From NCBI RefSeq assembly GCF_029855045.1, contig NZ_CP123228.1:4402001-4466000 (forward strand): a stretch of DNA of 64,000 bases. The letters run 5' to 3'. Below are positions 9,238 through 19,903 of this stretch, piece after piece. A program made the translations under genes and the position numbers. Under the pieces are notes generated by a model. That model was not told where the DNA came from and did not search any database. It saw nothing but the letters and a program-made list of their open reading frames with translations. This DNA comes from Piscinibacter sp. XHJ-5. GTDB lineage: Bacteria; Pseudomonadota; Gammaproteobacteria; Burkholderiales; Burkholderiaceae_C. Every line of letters begins with the position of its first letter. Position 1 is the first letter of the stretch.

Positions 9238-9597
9238 TCAATCCAGGAATTTCCATGTGTCCGCGCCGTCGAATCGCCGGACTCGAATGGACTCGAGGAT
9301 CTTCGGGTCGAAATTCCGCAGGTTCACGCCCTGGTGAGCACCCGGTTCCGGATTCAGCGGTTCCCAATGCGTTGTGCAGCCGCAAGTGGCGCAACGCACT
9401 GTCTTGAGGGTTCTGTCGCCTTGAATGTATTCCTGGGTTTTCTCAGGATGACCCGCTATGCGGACAGTGCCGAACTCGTAGTAGGCCCAGAGGGTACCCA
9501 GGCGCCTGCAGATGGAGCAATTGCAGCTCGTGGCCTTCTCGGGGGCAGATGGCAACTCGATCGTGACAGCGCCGCAGTGACAGGTTCCGACAAGCAT
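9238..9597 (-). CDS. GFA-family (CENP-V/formaldehyde-activating) zinc protein
   Basis: The 119-residue product starts MLVGTCHCGAV, the usual GFA N-terminus, and carries the zinc cysteine pattern: C-H-C near residue 6, C-N-C-S-I-C-R-R, then C-A-T-C-G-C. GFA proteins are small beta-fold zinc proteins, named after a glutathione-dependent formaldehyde-activating enzyme whose activity is disputed. An upstream in-frame start at 9705 would add a Pro/Arg-rich leader without homology, so ATG 9597 is preferred. It is divergent from the YCII gene at 9726. A second GFA gene lies at 24209; the two differ clearly in sequence. Confidence 0.8.
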   Translation of the reverse strand: MLVGTCHCGAVTIELPSAPEKATSCNCSICRRLGTLWAYYEFGTVRIAGHPEKTQEYIQGDRTLKTVRCATCGCTTHWEPLNPEPGAHQGVNLRNFDPKILESIRVRRFDGADTWKFLD

Positions 9598-9725
9598 GGT
9601 TTGCCCTGGAGGAATCGATGTCGACAACTGTGCCACGGACTGGCCTGGGCGTTCACGTTGCGTGGGCGCGCCAGTTGCCCGCTGGTTGCTGAAAGGCTCG
9701 GTCATTGCCTTTCAAGGAGTGCAGC

Positions 9726-10082
9726 ATGAAGAAATTCCTGGTCCTTTACCTGATCCCGCCTTCGGTCATGGACGAGTGGATGAAGACGCCTCCCGAAGCC
9801 CGCAAATCCGAAGAGGAAAGGATGTCGCGCGAGATTCAGGAGTGGATGAGCAGCCGCTCGAGAATGTTCAGTGATCCCGGCGCGGGTCTGGGCAAGGCGG
9901 TGCGTGTCATCCAGGGCAGTGCTTCCGATGCGCGCAACGCCTTGGTGATGTACGCCATCGTGCAGGGCGAGACCAAGGAAGCCGTAGCCAGGGACTTCCA
10001 GGATCACCCGCACTTGCAGATTCCGGAGTCGTCGATCGAGGTCATGGAGTTGTTCCCTCTGCCAGCCCCGGCCAAGGCCTGA
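9726..10082 (+). CDS. YCII-related domain protein
   Basis: The 118-residue product begins MKKFLVLYLIPPSVMDEWM and ends with IPESSIEVMELFPLP, a ferredoxin-like alpha/beta fold typical of YCII-related proteins in which the C-terminal strand carries the family's IEV.E.. pattern. ATG 9726 is preceded by AAGGAG at 9714-9719 with good spacing; the in-frame TTG at 9705 is less likely. YCII proteins are often small stress or sigma-factor-associated proteins; enzymatic roles are known only for distant relatives. It converges with the membrane-protein gene ending at 10318. Confidence 0.7.
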   Translation: MKKFLVLYLIPPSVMDEWMKTPPEARKSEEERMSREIQEWMSSRSRMFSDPGAGLGKAVRVIQGSASDARNALVMYAIVQGETKEAVARDFQDHPHLQIPESSIEVMELFPLPAPAKA

Positions 10083-10084
10083 GC

Positions 10085-10317
10085 CAGCCGTGGAAGGGGC
10101 CGGCACTGCTGCCGCCGACTTGTGTCGCGCCGCATGGCGCGCCGAACCCGCGCCGCAGGATCGGTGAGCGCGCGCTCATGCTGGCGCACATGGCCGTCGA
10201 ACGCGCGTTCGAGTCCGACGATTCGTTGCGCCGGGCCGTGATGGCGCTCCGCCGCGCCGAGGTCGCCATCTCCGACCTCAATGATTGGGCGATCGCCGGG
10301 TCGCTCGAGAAAACACT
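10085..10317 (+). other. Intergenic stretch with a possible coding remnant
   Basis: Between the converging YCII and membrane-protein genes one plus-strand frame reads like protein for about 50 codons (from about 10160: RIGERALMLAHMAVERAFES, later VAISDLNDWAIAGSLEKTL) with good GC3 codon use. It then runs antisense into the next gene. There is no good SD and no recognisable family. It could be a decayed gene end or chance. No terminator-like hairpin with a T-run is visible. Confidence 0.2.
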
Positions 10318-10947
10318 TCAGCAAAGCATCATCAGCATCACGCCGGTGACCGCGAGCGCCAGCGTCCACCACTGGCGCACGGCATTCCCGCCCATCCGCG
10401 GGACACACGCGTTCACGCCACGGCACACGCCGGCGGCGATGAGGCCGGTGGTGGCCAGCATCGCGGCCGTGTGCACCCCGACCGCCGCCAGCGCCACCGC
10501 CATCGACCCCGATGCCGTGAGCTCACGCGCCGGGTTGTCCGCCAGGCACAGTGGCACGAGCGCGGGGACCAGCATCATCCCGGCGCCGTGTGCCGTCGCC
10601 ATCAGAAAGGACCACAGCGCCAGGCCGACGTGACACGCCTGCGTGGCGATGGGCGTGCAGCGACCGGTGCCGCGCAGCCAGCGAAACGACGCCCCGGCGA
10701 CGAGCAGCGCACCGGCCAAGCCCTGCACCTGCGCGCGGTCCATCGAGGCGCCCTTCGCCGTGGCCCACGCCACGAGCGCCACCGCGGCGGCGTGCCCGAG
10801 CGCGATGGGCATCAGCGCGCGCCGCACCTGGGACCTGTCGTTGGCACCCGCGGCCCAGGCGGCGGCGAACATCCAGCCGTTGGCCGGGCTCAGTCCATGC
10901 AGGGCGCCGAGACCGGCGATCGCCAGCCACGGCCACAGGGTCGCCAT
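10318..10947 (-). CDS. Polytopic membrane protein, about six TM helices
   Basis: The 209-residue product starts MATLWPWLAIAGLGALHGLS with PANGWMFAAAWAAG close behind. Further hydrophobic stretches (LMPIALGHAAAVALVAWATA, VQGLAGALLVAGASF, HVGLALWSFLMATAHGAGMM, MAVALAAVGVHTAAMLATTG, WWTLALAVTGVMLMML) give about six helices. Histidines sit in or near helices (LHGLSPANG, LGHAAAV, TAHGAGM), as in metal or small-ion exporters of the NicO/TauE type, but I cannot assign a family. It is the last gene of a minus-strand run (regulator, propeller, DUF899, this), 32 bases after DUF899, and is probably co-transcribed. Confidence 0.7.
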   Translation of the reverse strand: MATLWPWLAIAGLGALHGLSPANGWMFAAAWAAGANDRSQVRRALMPIALGHAAAVALVAWATAKGASMDRAQVQGLAGALLVAGASFRWLRGTGRCTPIATQACHVGLALWSFLMATAHGAGMMLVPALVPLCLADNPARELTASGSMAVALAAVGVHTAAMLATTGLIAAGVCRGVNACVPRMGGNAVRQWWTLALAVTGVMLMMLC

Positions 10948-10979
10948 GGCACATGCATCCGGGCGTGGCTCGGGTCGAC

Positions 10980-11750
10980 TCAGGTGTGCGAGGCGCAGCA
11001 CGAACCGGCTTGCGGCGCCGGCTCGTACCGGTCGTGGTGGCGCACCCAATCCATCTTGTAGACCCCGTCGTGCTCGTCGCGTCCCTTGGGCGTGAGGTCG
11101 AGCAGGTTGTAGGTGCCCATCATCGCCTCCACGCCCCGCCCGTAGGTCGAGTAGGTGTGGAAGACGTCGCCTGCGTCGTTCCTGTAGAACACGCTGATGC
11201 CGGGCAGCTCCTCCGACAGGATCCGCCACGCGCCGTAGTTGTAGTGGAGCTCGCCCCGGGCCAGTTCCTGCGGCGTGAAGCTGACGCCGAAGTCGAAGTT
11301 GAAGTCGCTGCCATGCGAGGAGACCCACTTGAATTGCCAGCCCATGCGCTCACGAAAGCGCTCGATGTCCGCGAGCGGGGCGCGTGAGACGGCCAGCAGC
11401 GTGACGTCGCGATGCGCCAGGTGCACGTTCATGCCGTCGCTGTGGTCGGCCATGAAGGAGCAGCTGGGGCACCCCTGCTCCCAGCCCGGCCCGAACATGA
11501 AGTGCTGCACGAGCAGCTGGCGGCGGCCTTCGAACAGCTCGTCGAGGGTGCGCGGGCCCTTTGGCGTGTCGAACACGTAGCGCTTGTCGACGCGCATCCA
11601 TGGCAGCGCGCGGCGCTCGCGCGCGACCTGGTCGCGCAGGTGCGTCAGCTCCTTCTCGCGCGCCAGCAGCGCCTTGCGCTCGGCGAGCCAGCGGTCCTTC
11701 GAGACGACGGAATGGTTCACGGTGTTCGCTTCATGGGTGGCGGTGTTCAT
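10980..11750 (-). CDS. DUF899 family thioredoxin-like protein
   Basis: The 256-residue product has the DUF899 core: ALPWMRVDKRYVFDTPKGPR, then QLLVQHFMFGPGWEQGCPSC with a CPSC redox-type motif, SFMADHSDG, and the C-terminal LPGISVFYRNDAGDVFHTYS and YGRGVEAMMGTYNLLDLTP. DUF899 proteins share the thioredoxin/AhpC fold; the reaction is not established. ATG 11750 has AGGAG about ten bases upstream; an in-frame ATG at 11789 has a weaker SD. It starts 35 bases after the beta-propeller gene ends. The CCASH C-terminus adds a Cys pair that could bind metal. Confidence 0.85.
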   Translation of the reverse strand: MNTATHEANTVNHSVVSKDRWLAERKALLAREKELTHLRDQVARERRALPWMRVDKRYVFDTPKGPRTLDELFEGRRQLLVQHFMFGPGWEQGCPSCSFMADHSDGMNVHLAHRDVTLLAVSRAPLADIERFRERMGWQFKWVSSHGSDFNFDFGVSFTPQELARGELHYNYGAWRILSEELPGISVFYRNDAGDVFHTYSTYGRGVEAMMGTYNLLDLTPKGRDEHDGVYKMDWVRHHDRYEPAPQAGSCCASHT

Positions 11751-11785
11751 GATCGGTGTGCTCCTGGTGACACTGTCAATGGACT

Positions 11786-12475
11786 TCATCGTTTCGCAGT
11801 CTTCGGACGCCGGACGGCGCGCACCTTGCCGCTCGATCCGCCGCCGCAATAGAACAGGTCGGCCCCGTCGGACTCCATGCCGCTGACACCGGTGCCGGGC
11901 GGCATCTCGAGGCGCTCGAGCACCGCACCGCTGCGGGGATCGACCCGGCGGATCTCGCTTTGGTCGCCGTCCCAGGTGCCGTGCCACAGTTCCCCGTCGA
12001 CCCAGGTGACGCCGGTCACGAAGCGGTTGGATTCGATGGTGCGCAGGATCGCGCCCGTCTCGGGATCGATCTGGTGGATCTTGCGGTCGCGGTACTGCCC
12101 GACCCACAGGCTGCCCTCGGCCCACGCGAGACCCGAGTCGCGACCGTGCCCGGGCGCCGGAATCGACGCGAGCACGTCGCCGGTGGCCGGATCGATCTTG
12201 TCGATGCGGGCCTCGGCGACCTGGTAGAGATGCTTGCCGTCGAAGGCGGTGCCGGCGTCGCCGGCGTGTGCCAGCGTGCGCGCGACCTGGCCGCTCGCCG
12301 GATCGAAGGCCACCAGCGTGGCGCCGGTGGCGGCCCACACCCGATGCCCGTCGTGGGTGACGCCGTGGATCTGCGAGGCGCCTTCGAAGGGACCGTACTC
12401 GCGCACGATCTCGGCGGCGCGCACCGGTGGCGTCGTCTTCTCCTTCTCGCCGGCCGTGTGTCGGGAAGTGCTCAT
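11786..12475 (-). CDS. Beta-propeller (glutamine cyclotransferase/Vgb-like) protein
   Basis: The 229-residue product consists of repeated blade motifs: GHRVWAATGATLVAFDPASG, ARIDKIDPATGDVLASI, DRKIHQIDPETGAILRTI and SEIRRVDPRSGAVLERL. The I.(D/K)IDP.TG pattern is typical of PQQ-like, SMP-30 or virginiamycin-lyase-like propellers. The length fits a small propeller of about five or six blades. There is no signal peptide. ATG 12475 has AAGGAG eight bases upstream. It lies between a TPR/HTH regulator and DUF899 on the same strand. Function unknown; substrate binding rather than catalysis is equally possible. Confidence 0.72.
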   Translation of the reverse strand: MSTSRHTAGEKEKTTPPVRAAEIVREYGPFEGASQIHGVTHDGHRVWAATGATLVAFDPASGQVARTLAHAGDAGTAFDGKHLYQVAEARIDKIDPATGDVLASIPAPGHGRDSGLAWAEGSLWVGQYRDRKIHQIDPETGAILRTIESNRFVTGVTWVDGELWHGTWDGDQSEIRRVDPRSGAVLERLEMPPGTGVSGMESDGADLFYCGGGSSGKVRAVRRPKTAKR

Positions 12476-12522
12476 CGTCTTGCTCCTTTTCGGCGCTTCA
12501 GCGATGCGCCGTCGAAGCAAAT

Positions 12523-13755
12523 CTACGTGAGTGGCAGCGCCGCGGGGAGTAACAAGATCGTCGTGAATCCGGCCAGCGGCGGCGCCAGCCAGCGCTGCGC
12601 GCGCGCCCGACCGATGGCGCGCACCCGCTGCGCCCCTTGCAGGTCGACCAGCGCGCGCTGCACCGTGCGCTGGCTCGCCCCGAGCGCCAATGCCAGGGCC
12701 GACGTGGACCAGGCGGCGCCGTCGGCCAGCAGCGCGAGCAGCGAGGCCTCGTCGCCGTCGATCGGCGGCACCAGCACCACGACGTCCTGCGCGCCGTTCG
12801 CCTGCAAGGGCGTGAGCGCGAAGCCGCGTGCACTGGCCTCGATGCGCGCCAGCGGTGCCGCGAGCGCGCGCAGGCGGCCGATCTCGACACGCAGGCGCGC
12901 GCGGTGGGTCTCGTCGGGCCGGCGCGTGCGGAAGGCGCAGGCGATGAGCGTGCCGCGGTCGACGTCGCCGGGCCATGCCTGCGCGAGCGCCCGCGCCAGC
13001 GCGAACAGCACCGGGCGGCGCGACAGCGGCAGCCAGATGCCGCCGGCCCGCAGGCCGCGGCGGCAGGCGTCGACCACCAGCGCGCCGGAGTCGAGCAGGT
13101 CCTCGACCTGGTCCAGCCGCAGCGGCTGGTCCGGCCCGCCCGCGTGCAGGCGCCGGGCCGCCGGACGTTCGAGCACGGCGCGCGCCTCGGCGGCCTCGGC
13201 CACCAACGCAGGGATGCCCGCACGCTCCGCCGCTTCCTGCGCTCGCGCCAGCGCATCACGCGCCGGCTGCGTGCGCAGCGAGCGCATCGCGAGCTCGGCC
13301 GCGGCGAGCTCGGCCACTGCCGACAACGACGGCGGCACACGGCTCGTGTCGACTTGCGCCAGCGCCGCCGCAGCTTCGTCGATGCGCCCGAGCAGCAGCA
13401 GCCGGCGCACGGCGATCAGCCGTGCGTGCAGTGCGTTCGCGCGATCGGCATGCGCCTCCAGCGTGGACAGCGCCGCGGCCAGCGCGCGCGGCGATCCGTT
13501 GAGATCGCGGGTCGCGAGGGCCACTTCCGCCTCGGCGACGACGCAGCGCGCGCGGTACAGCTGCTCGTGGGCACCGAAGCCGCGGGCGGCGCGCCGCAGC
13601 AGGTCGCGGGCCCGCGGGTGTTCGCCGAGCTGGGCCATGGCGATGCCGCGCAAGGCGAGCGCCGGCGGGTCGTCGCGAAGGCTCACGCGCTTGAGCGCGC
13701 CGATCGCGTCGCCGGCGACGAGGGCGCGCGCGGCGGCCGCGATGAGGGAATCCAT
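12523..13755 (-). CDS. Transcriptional regulator with helical repeats and HTH domains
   Basis: The 410-residue product has an N-terminal TPR-like alpha-helical region (ALRGIAMAQLGEHPRARDLL, then many Ala/Leu helices to about 200). A winged-helix-like segment follows at 235-315 (GDVDRGTLIACAFRTRRPDE, RLRVEIGRLRALAAPL), as in SARP/BTAD-type regulators. The C-terminal HTH is STSALALALGASQRTVQRAL. Such proteins are cytoplasmic DNA-binding activators. It heads the minus-strand run with the propeller, DUF899 and membrane genes (47 bases to the next), so it probably controls them. No ligand can be inferred. Confidence 0.72.
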   Translation of the reverse strand: MDSLIAAAARALVAGDAIGALKRVSLRDDPPALALRGIAMAQLGEHPRARDLLRRAARGFGAHEQLYRARCVVAEAEVALATRDLNGSPRALAAALSTLEAHADRANALHARLIAVRRLLLLGRIDEAAAALAQVDTSRVPPSLSAVAELAAAELAMRSLRTQPARDALARAQEAAERAGIPALVAEAAEARAVLERPAARRLHAGGPDQPLRLDQVEDLLDSGALVVDACRRGLRAGGIWLPLSRRPVLFALARALAQAWPGDVDRGTLIACAFRTRRPDETHRARLRVEIGRLRALAAPLARIEASARGFALTPLQANGAQDVVVLVPPIDGDEASLLALLADGAAWSTSALALALGASQRTVQRALVDLQGAQRVRAIGRARAQRWLAPPLAGFTTILLLPAALPLT

Positions 13756-13804
13756 CGCGACAGGTTACCGCGCGCCGCGCCACGAGTGCGGCGCCAGCGC
13801 GCGC

Positions 13805-16546
<2,742 letters not shown>

Positions 16547-16550
<4 letters not shown>

Positions 16551-16786
16551 GCGCGCCGGGCCGCTCCCAAGCGCTCATTCCGGAGCGCGCAGCGCGCAGG
16601 GGTCCAATGAGCGCGCCGGGCCGCTCCCAAGCGCTCATTCCGGAGCGCGCAGCGCGCAGGGGTCCAATGAGCGCGCCGGGCCGCTCCCAAGCGCTCATTC
16701 CGGAGCGCGCAGCGCGCAGGGGTCCAATGAGCGCGCCGGGCCGCTCCCAAGCGCTCATTCCGGAGCGCGCAGCGCGGAGGGTTTGT
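16547..16786. repeat. 60-bp tandem repeat array, 3 identical copies plus a diverged fourth
   Basis: Units start at 16547, 16607, 16667 and 16727. The first three are identical over all 60 bases; the fourth matches for about 50 bases to 16776, then changes into the dctM leader. Each unit begins ATGAGCGCGCCGGG, contains the perfect inverted repeat GCGCTC/GAGCGC separated by ATTCCG, and ends CAGGGGTCCA. The unit shares its first 30 or so bases, with a few differences, with the 77-bp unit at 48270-48448 on the other strand. Confidence 0.97.
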
Positions 16787-16819
16787 GCAAGGCGCGCGCC
16801 GCGCAAGGTTGTCCGGTGA
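16547..16819 (+). CDS. Repeat-encoded bridging ORF between dctQ and dctM
   Basis: This 90-codon frame starts at the ATG of the ATGA that ends dctQ and stops at TGA 16817-16819, overlapping the GTG of dctM. It encodes MSAPGRSQALIPERAARRGP three times, then a fourth copy ending RVCARRAPRKVVR. Because the repeat unit is 60 bp, all copies stay in one frame. SD-like AGGGG precedes each internal ATG. The product looks non-functional (basic, low complexity). The frame position suggests translational coupling from dctQ to dctM. Whether it is translated is inference. Confidence 0.5.
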
Positions 16820-18132
16820 CCTGGCAGCTCGCCGCCTGGCTGCTCCTCGGCGGGTCCACCGTTCTGCTGTTCCTCGGCCTGCCGGTCGCGTTCTCGTTCC
16901 TCGTCATCAACCTGCTGGGCGCGTGGCTGTGGCTCGGCGGCGAGCCCGGCATGGTGCAGCTGGCGCGCAACAGCGTGAGCTCGGTGATGAGCTTCTCGCT
17001 CACGCCGATCCCCCTCTTCGTGCTGATGGGCGAGGTGCTGTTCCACACCGGCCTGGCGGTGAAGGTGATCGACGGCATCGAGCGGCTGATCGTGCAGGTG
17101 CCCGGACGCCTTGCCGTCGTCGCGGTGGTGTCGGGCACCGTGTTCTCGGCCATCTCGGGCTCGACCATCGCCACCACCGCGATGCTGGGCTCGCTGATGG
17201 TGCCGGTGATGCTCGCGCGCGGCTATCACCCGACACTCGCCACCGGCCCCGTGATGGCCATCGGCGCGGTCGACATGCTCATCCCGCCTTCGGCGCTGAC
17301 CGTGCTGCTGGGGTCGCTGTCGGGGATCTCGATCTCGAAGCTGCTGATCGGCGGCGTGCTGCCGGGGCTCGTGCTGTCGGCCGCCTTCGTGGCCTACATC
17401 GTGGTGCGTGTGCGGCTCGACCCTGCCCTGGCGCCTCACAGCGAGCCGGTGAAGCATCACGGCTTCGAGCGGCTGCGCCCGCTGGTGGTCTACGTGCTGC
17501 CGCTGGTCTCGATCTTCGGCGTCGTCGTCGGCGCCATGGCTGCCGGCTGGGGCACGCCGACCGAGTCGGCGGCGATCGGCGCACTGGCGACCGTGGTGCT
17601 GGCGATGGCCTATCGCGCCCTCACATGGCGCATCCTGCTGCAATCGCTGAAGGGCACGGTCGCCGTCTCGGCGATGATCCTCTTCATCATCATCGGTGCG
17701 ACGACGTTCGCGCAGATCCTGTCGTTCTCGGGGGCCTCCAATGGCCTGGCCCAGATGATCACCGGCAGCCACCTGCCGCCATGGGCCGTGATCGCCGGGA
17801 TGATGCTGATGCTGCTCTTTCTCGGCATCTTCGTGGACCAGGTCAGCATGATGATGATCACGCTGCCCATCTTCATGCCCGTGGTGCAGGCGCTCGGCAT
17901 CGACCTCGTCTGGTTCGGCGTGCTCTTCCTGATCTGCATGCAGCTCGGCTTGCTGCTGCCTCCGCACGGACTGTTGCTGATGACGATGAAAGGCGTGGCA
18001 CCGCCGCAGGTGACCATGCTGCACATCTTCCAGGCGGTCGTGCCATTCGTGGCGATGAGCCTGCTGCTGCTGGTCCTGGTGTTCTTCGTGCCGGCAGTGG
18101 CGACCTGGCTGCCCTCGCGGGTCGGCGCCTGA
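16816..18132 (+). CDS. dctM: TRAP transporter large permease (DctM type)
   Basis: The 438-residue product has about 12-13 hydrophobic segments and DctM landmarks: LFLGLPVAFSFLVINLLG, SLTPIPLFVLMGEVLFHTGL, GTVFSAISGSTIATTAMLGS, PPSALTVLLGSLSGISISKL, AMAAGWGTPTESAAIGALA and LFLICMQLGLLLPPHGLLL. It is the ion-coupled transport subunit. The start GTG 16816 overlaps the stop of the repeat-encoded ORF; TTG 16783 is in frame but too close to its GGAGGG. AAGG lies eight bases before the GTG. The substrate is unknown; the divergent secreted cyclase hints at an amide or cyclic acid product. Confidence 0.92.
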   Translation: MTWQLAAWLLLGGSTVLLFLGLPVAFSFLVINLLGAWLWLGGEPGMVQLARNSVSSVMSFSLTPIPLFVLMGEVLFHTGLAVKVIDGIERLIVQVPGRLAVVAVVSGTVFSAISGSTIATTAMLGSLMVPVMLARGYHPTLATGPVMAIGAVDMLIPPSALTVLLGSLSGISISKLLIGGVLPGLVLSAAFVAYIVVRVRLDPALAPHSEPVKHHGFERLRPLVVYVLPLVSIFGVVVGAMAAGWGTPTESAAIGALATVVLAMAYRALTWRILLQSLKGTVAVSAMILFIIIGATTFAQILSFSGASNGLAQMITGSHLPPWAVIAGMMLMLLFLGIFVDQVSMMMITLPIFMPVVQALGIDLVWFGVLFLICMQLGLLLPPHGLLLMTMKGVAPPQVTMLHIFQAVVPFVAMSLLLLVLVFFVPAVATWLPSRVGA

Positions 18133-18168
18133 CTCCATCGGCGGAGCGAACGGGAGAGGGCTCCCCCT

Positions 18169-18924
18169 TCAATTCGGCTGCGGGCTCGCCGTCTTCTTGA
18201 GCGGATCGTCCTCCGGACGCAGCACGGCCAGCAGGTCGGACGTCGTGCGCAAGATGAGCTGCGCGCCCGCTCTCCTGAGCTCAGGCTCGGTGCCGAACCC
18301 GCACAGCACGCCGATCCGCTGTGCACCGGCGGCCACGCCCGTGCGGATGTCGATGGTCGTGTCCCCGATCATGAGACAGTCCTGCGGCGCCACACCCATC
18401 GCGGACGCGGCGAAGCGCAGCGGCTCCGGATGCGGCTTCATGCGGCGGGTGGTCTGCGCGCCGATGACGGCCACGAAATGCTGCCGCACCCCGTAGTGCT
18501 CGAGAAACCTTTCCACCCGCGGCGCCGTGCCTGTCGAGATGGTGCACATCGGGAAGTGGCGGGCCAGCGCGACGATCATCTCCTTCACGCCGGCGATCAT
18601 CTCGTGCGGCACTTCGTCGATGGCCTGCGGATTTCGTGTGCCGGCCGGATCGGCGCCGCGCTTCCTGATGGCCCGCAGGCGATGGCGCAGCGTCGCGAGC
18701 GGCACGTCGAGGCCCAGCTCGTCGAGCTTGGCGTACGCCGCGTGCACGGGGGTTTCCGCCGCCATGACCGCCTGCCGCGCGAGCCGTTCCGCGCGGCGGC
18801 CGCTCACCAGGGGCACGGCGTCCAGCAGGCCGGCCAGCCGCGCGACGATGTGGTCGTCGGTGTCCGAGAGCGTGCCATCCACGTCGAAGCAGAGCGCGCG
18901 CACGAGGGTGGGATCCAGGACCAT
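18169..18924 (-). CDS. HAD-superfamily phosphatase (phosphoglycolate phosphatase-like)
   Basis: The 251-residue product carries all four HAD motifs: DVDGTLSDTD (nucleophile Asp14 and acid/base Asp16), the Thr/Ser of STGTAPRV, Lys in RRMKPHPEPL, and GDTTIDI. A helical C1 cap lies between residues 20 and 105. It should dephosphorylate a small phosphorylated metabolite in the cytoplasm. ATG 18924 is chosen because the nucleophile then falls at residue 14, as is usual. It is divergent from the TetR gene across 112 bases and converges on dctM. Confidence 0.85.
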   Translation of the reverse strand: MVLDPTLVRALCFDVDGTLSDTDDHIVARLAGLLDAVPLVSGRRAERLARQAVMAAETPVHAAYAKLDELGLDVPLATLRHRLRAIRKRGADPAGTRNPQAIDEVPHEMIAGVKEMIVALARHFPMCTISTGTAPRVERFLEHYGVRQHFVAVIGAQTTRRMKPHPEPLRFAASAMGVAPQDCLMIGDTTIDIRTGVAAGAQRIGVLCGFGTEPELRRAGAQLILRTTSDLLAVLRPEDDPLKKTASPQPN

Positions 18925-19036
18925 GCCGTCGACACTAATCGTTCCCGACGTCCAACGCCGTGCCGTCCGCCTTGCCCTGCGCAAGCGGCAGGGGCTTCGC
19001 TCGTGCGTCAGCGGGCGTGTGGTTCAATGCCTGCAA

Positions 19037-19732
19037 ATGCGCCACGCCACCCATGCACCGGTGAGCGCGCCACGCGCCAAGCCGCTGAAGCGCCCTTCGC
19101 AGGCGCGCGCACGCTTCACGGTGCAGGCGATCTACGACGCCTTCGTCCGCATCTGGCAAGCGCAAGGCTGGGAACGGCTCACCACCCGCGCCGTGGCGCT
19201 CGAAACAGGCATCTCGGTCGGCACGCTCTACGAATACTTTCCCAACAAGCAGGCGCTCCTGTCCGGCTATGTGCGCCAGGGCATGGACGCGCTGCTCGCC
19301 GCCATCGACAAGCAGGTCGTGCAGGCCAACGACGCGCCGTGGCAGGAACGGCTGCACCACCTGCTGCGGCTCACACACGGCATCGACGCGCCGGAGCTGC
19401 AGTACTACGACTCGAAGATGCTGGCCCTCGAGCATCAGATCGCCGAGCCCAAGCACCACCGGCGCGTGCATGACGAGATCGTCGGTGCCTGGTCGAAGGC
19501 GCTGAACGCGTGCGCCGACCTGCCGTACCCGCCGTCGGCGCTCACGGTGCAGACGCTGTGCCTGTCTGCGTTCGGCGGAAGGCGCTACGTGTTGCTCGTC
19601 CATGCCGACGACAAGGCGACAGCGCGCGCGTGGGCAGCGGAGCTGGAGCGGCAGTGCCAGCTGGTGCTGACCCTGCCGCCGCAGGCGCGAGCCCCGACCG
19701 CAAAACCGAACAAGGGCATCGCCAAGGCCTAG
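19037..19732 (+). CDS. TetR/AcrR family transcriptional regulator
   Basis: The 231-residue product has an N-terminal TetR HTH: FTVQAIYDAFVRIWQAQGWE, then LTTRAVALETGISVGTLYEY followed by FPNKQALL. The C-terminal two-thirds is a helical ligand and dimer domain of unknown specificity, followed by a basic, disordered tail (RAPTAKPNKGIAKA). Repression of adjacent genes is typical; the MFS/DGAT pair downstream, 171 bases away, and the divergent HAD gene are the candidates. ATG 19037 gives a short basic leader before the HTH, common in this family. Confidence 0.88.
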   Translation: MRHATHAPVSAPRAKPLKRPSQARARFTVQAIYDAFVRIWQAQGWERLTTRAVALETGISVGTLYEYFPNKQALLSGYVRQGMDALLAAIDKQVVQANDAPWQERLHHLLRLTHGIDAPELQYYDSKMLALEHQIAEPKHHRRVHDEIVGAWSKALNACADLPYPPSALTVQTLCLSAFGGRRYVLLVHADDKATARAWAAELERQCQLVLTLPPQARAPTAKPNKGIAKA

Positions 19733-19903
19733 CGCGCGGGCTCGCGCAGGCCCTCGAAGCGTGGGTTCACCGGGCGTGGCTGACCCCGTTCAGCGCCCGC
19801 AGCCCGACGCCGGCTTTCCGAACCCGCGCACGACCGGCGGTCGATAAAGTCTCCCGCAGCGATGGCAGTTTTCACGCCCATCGACACCAACCCGGAGACA
19901 TCG

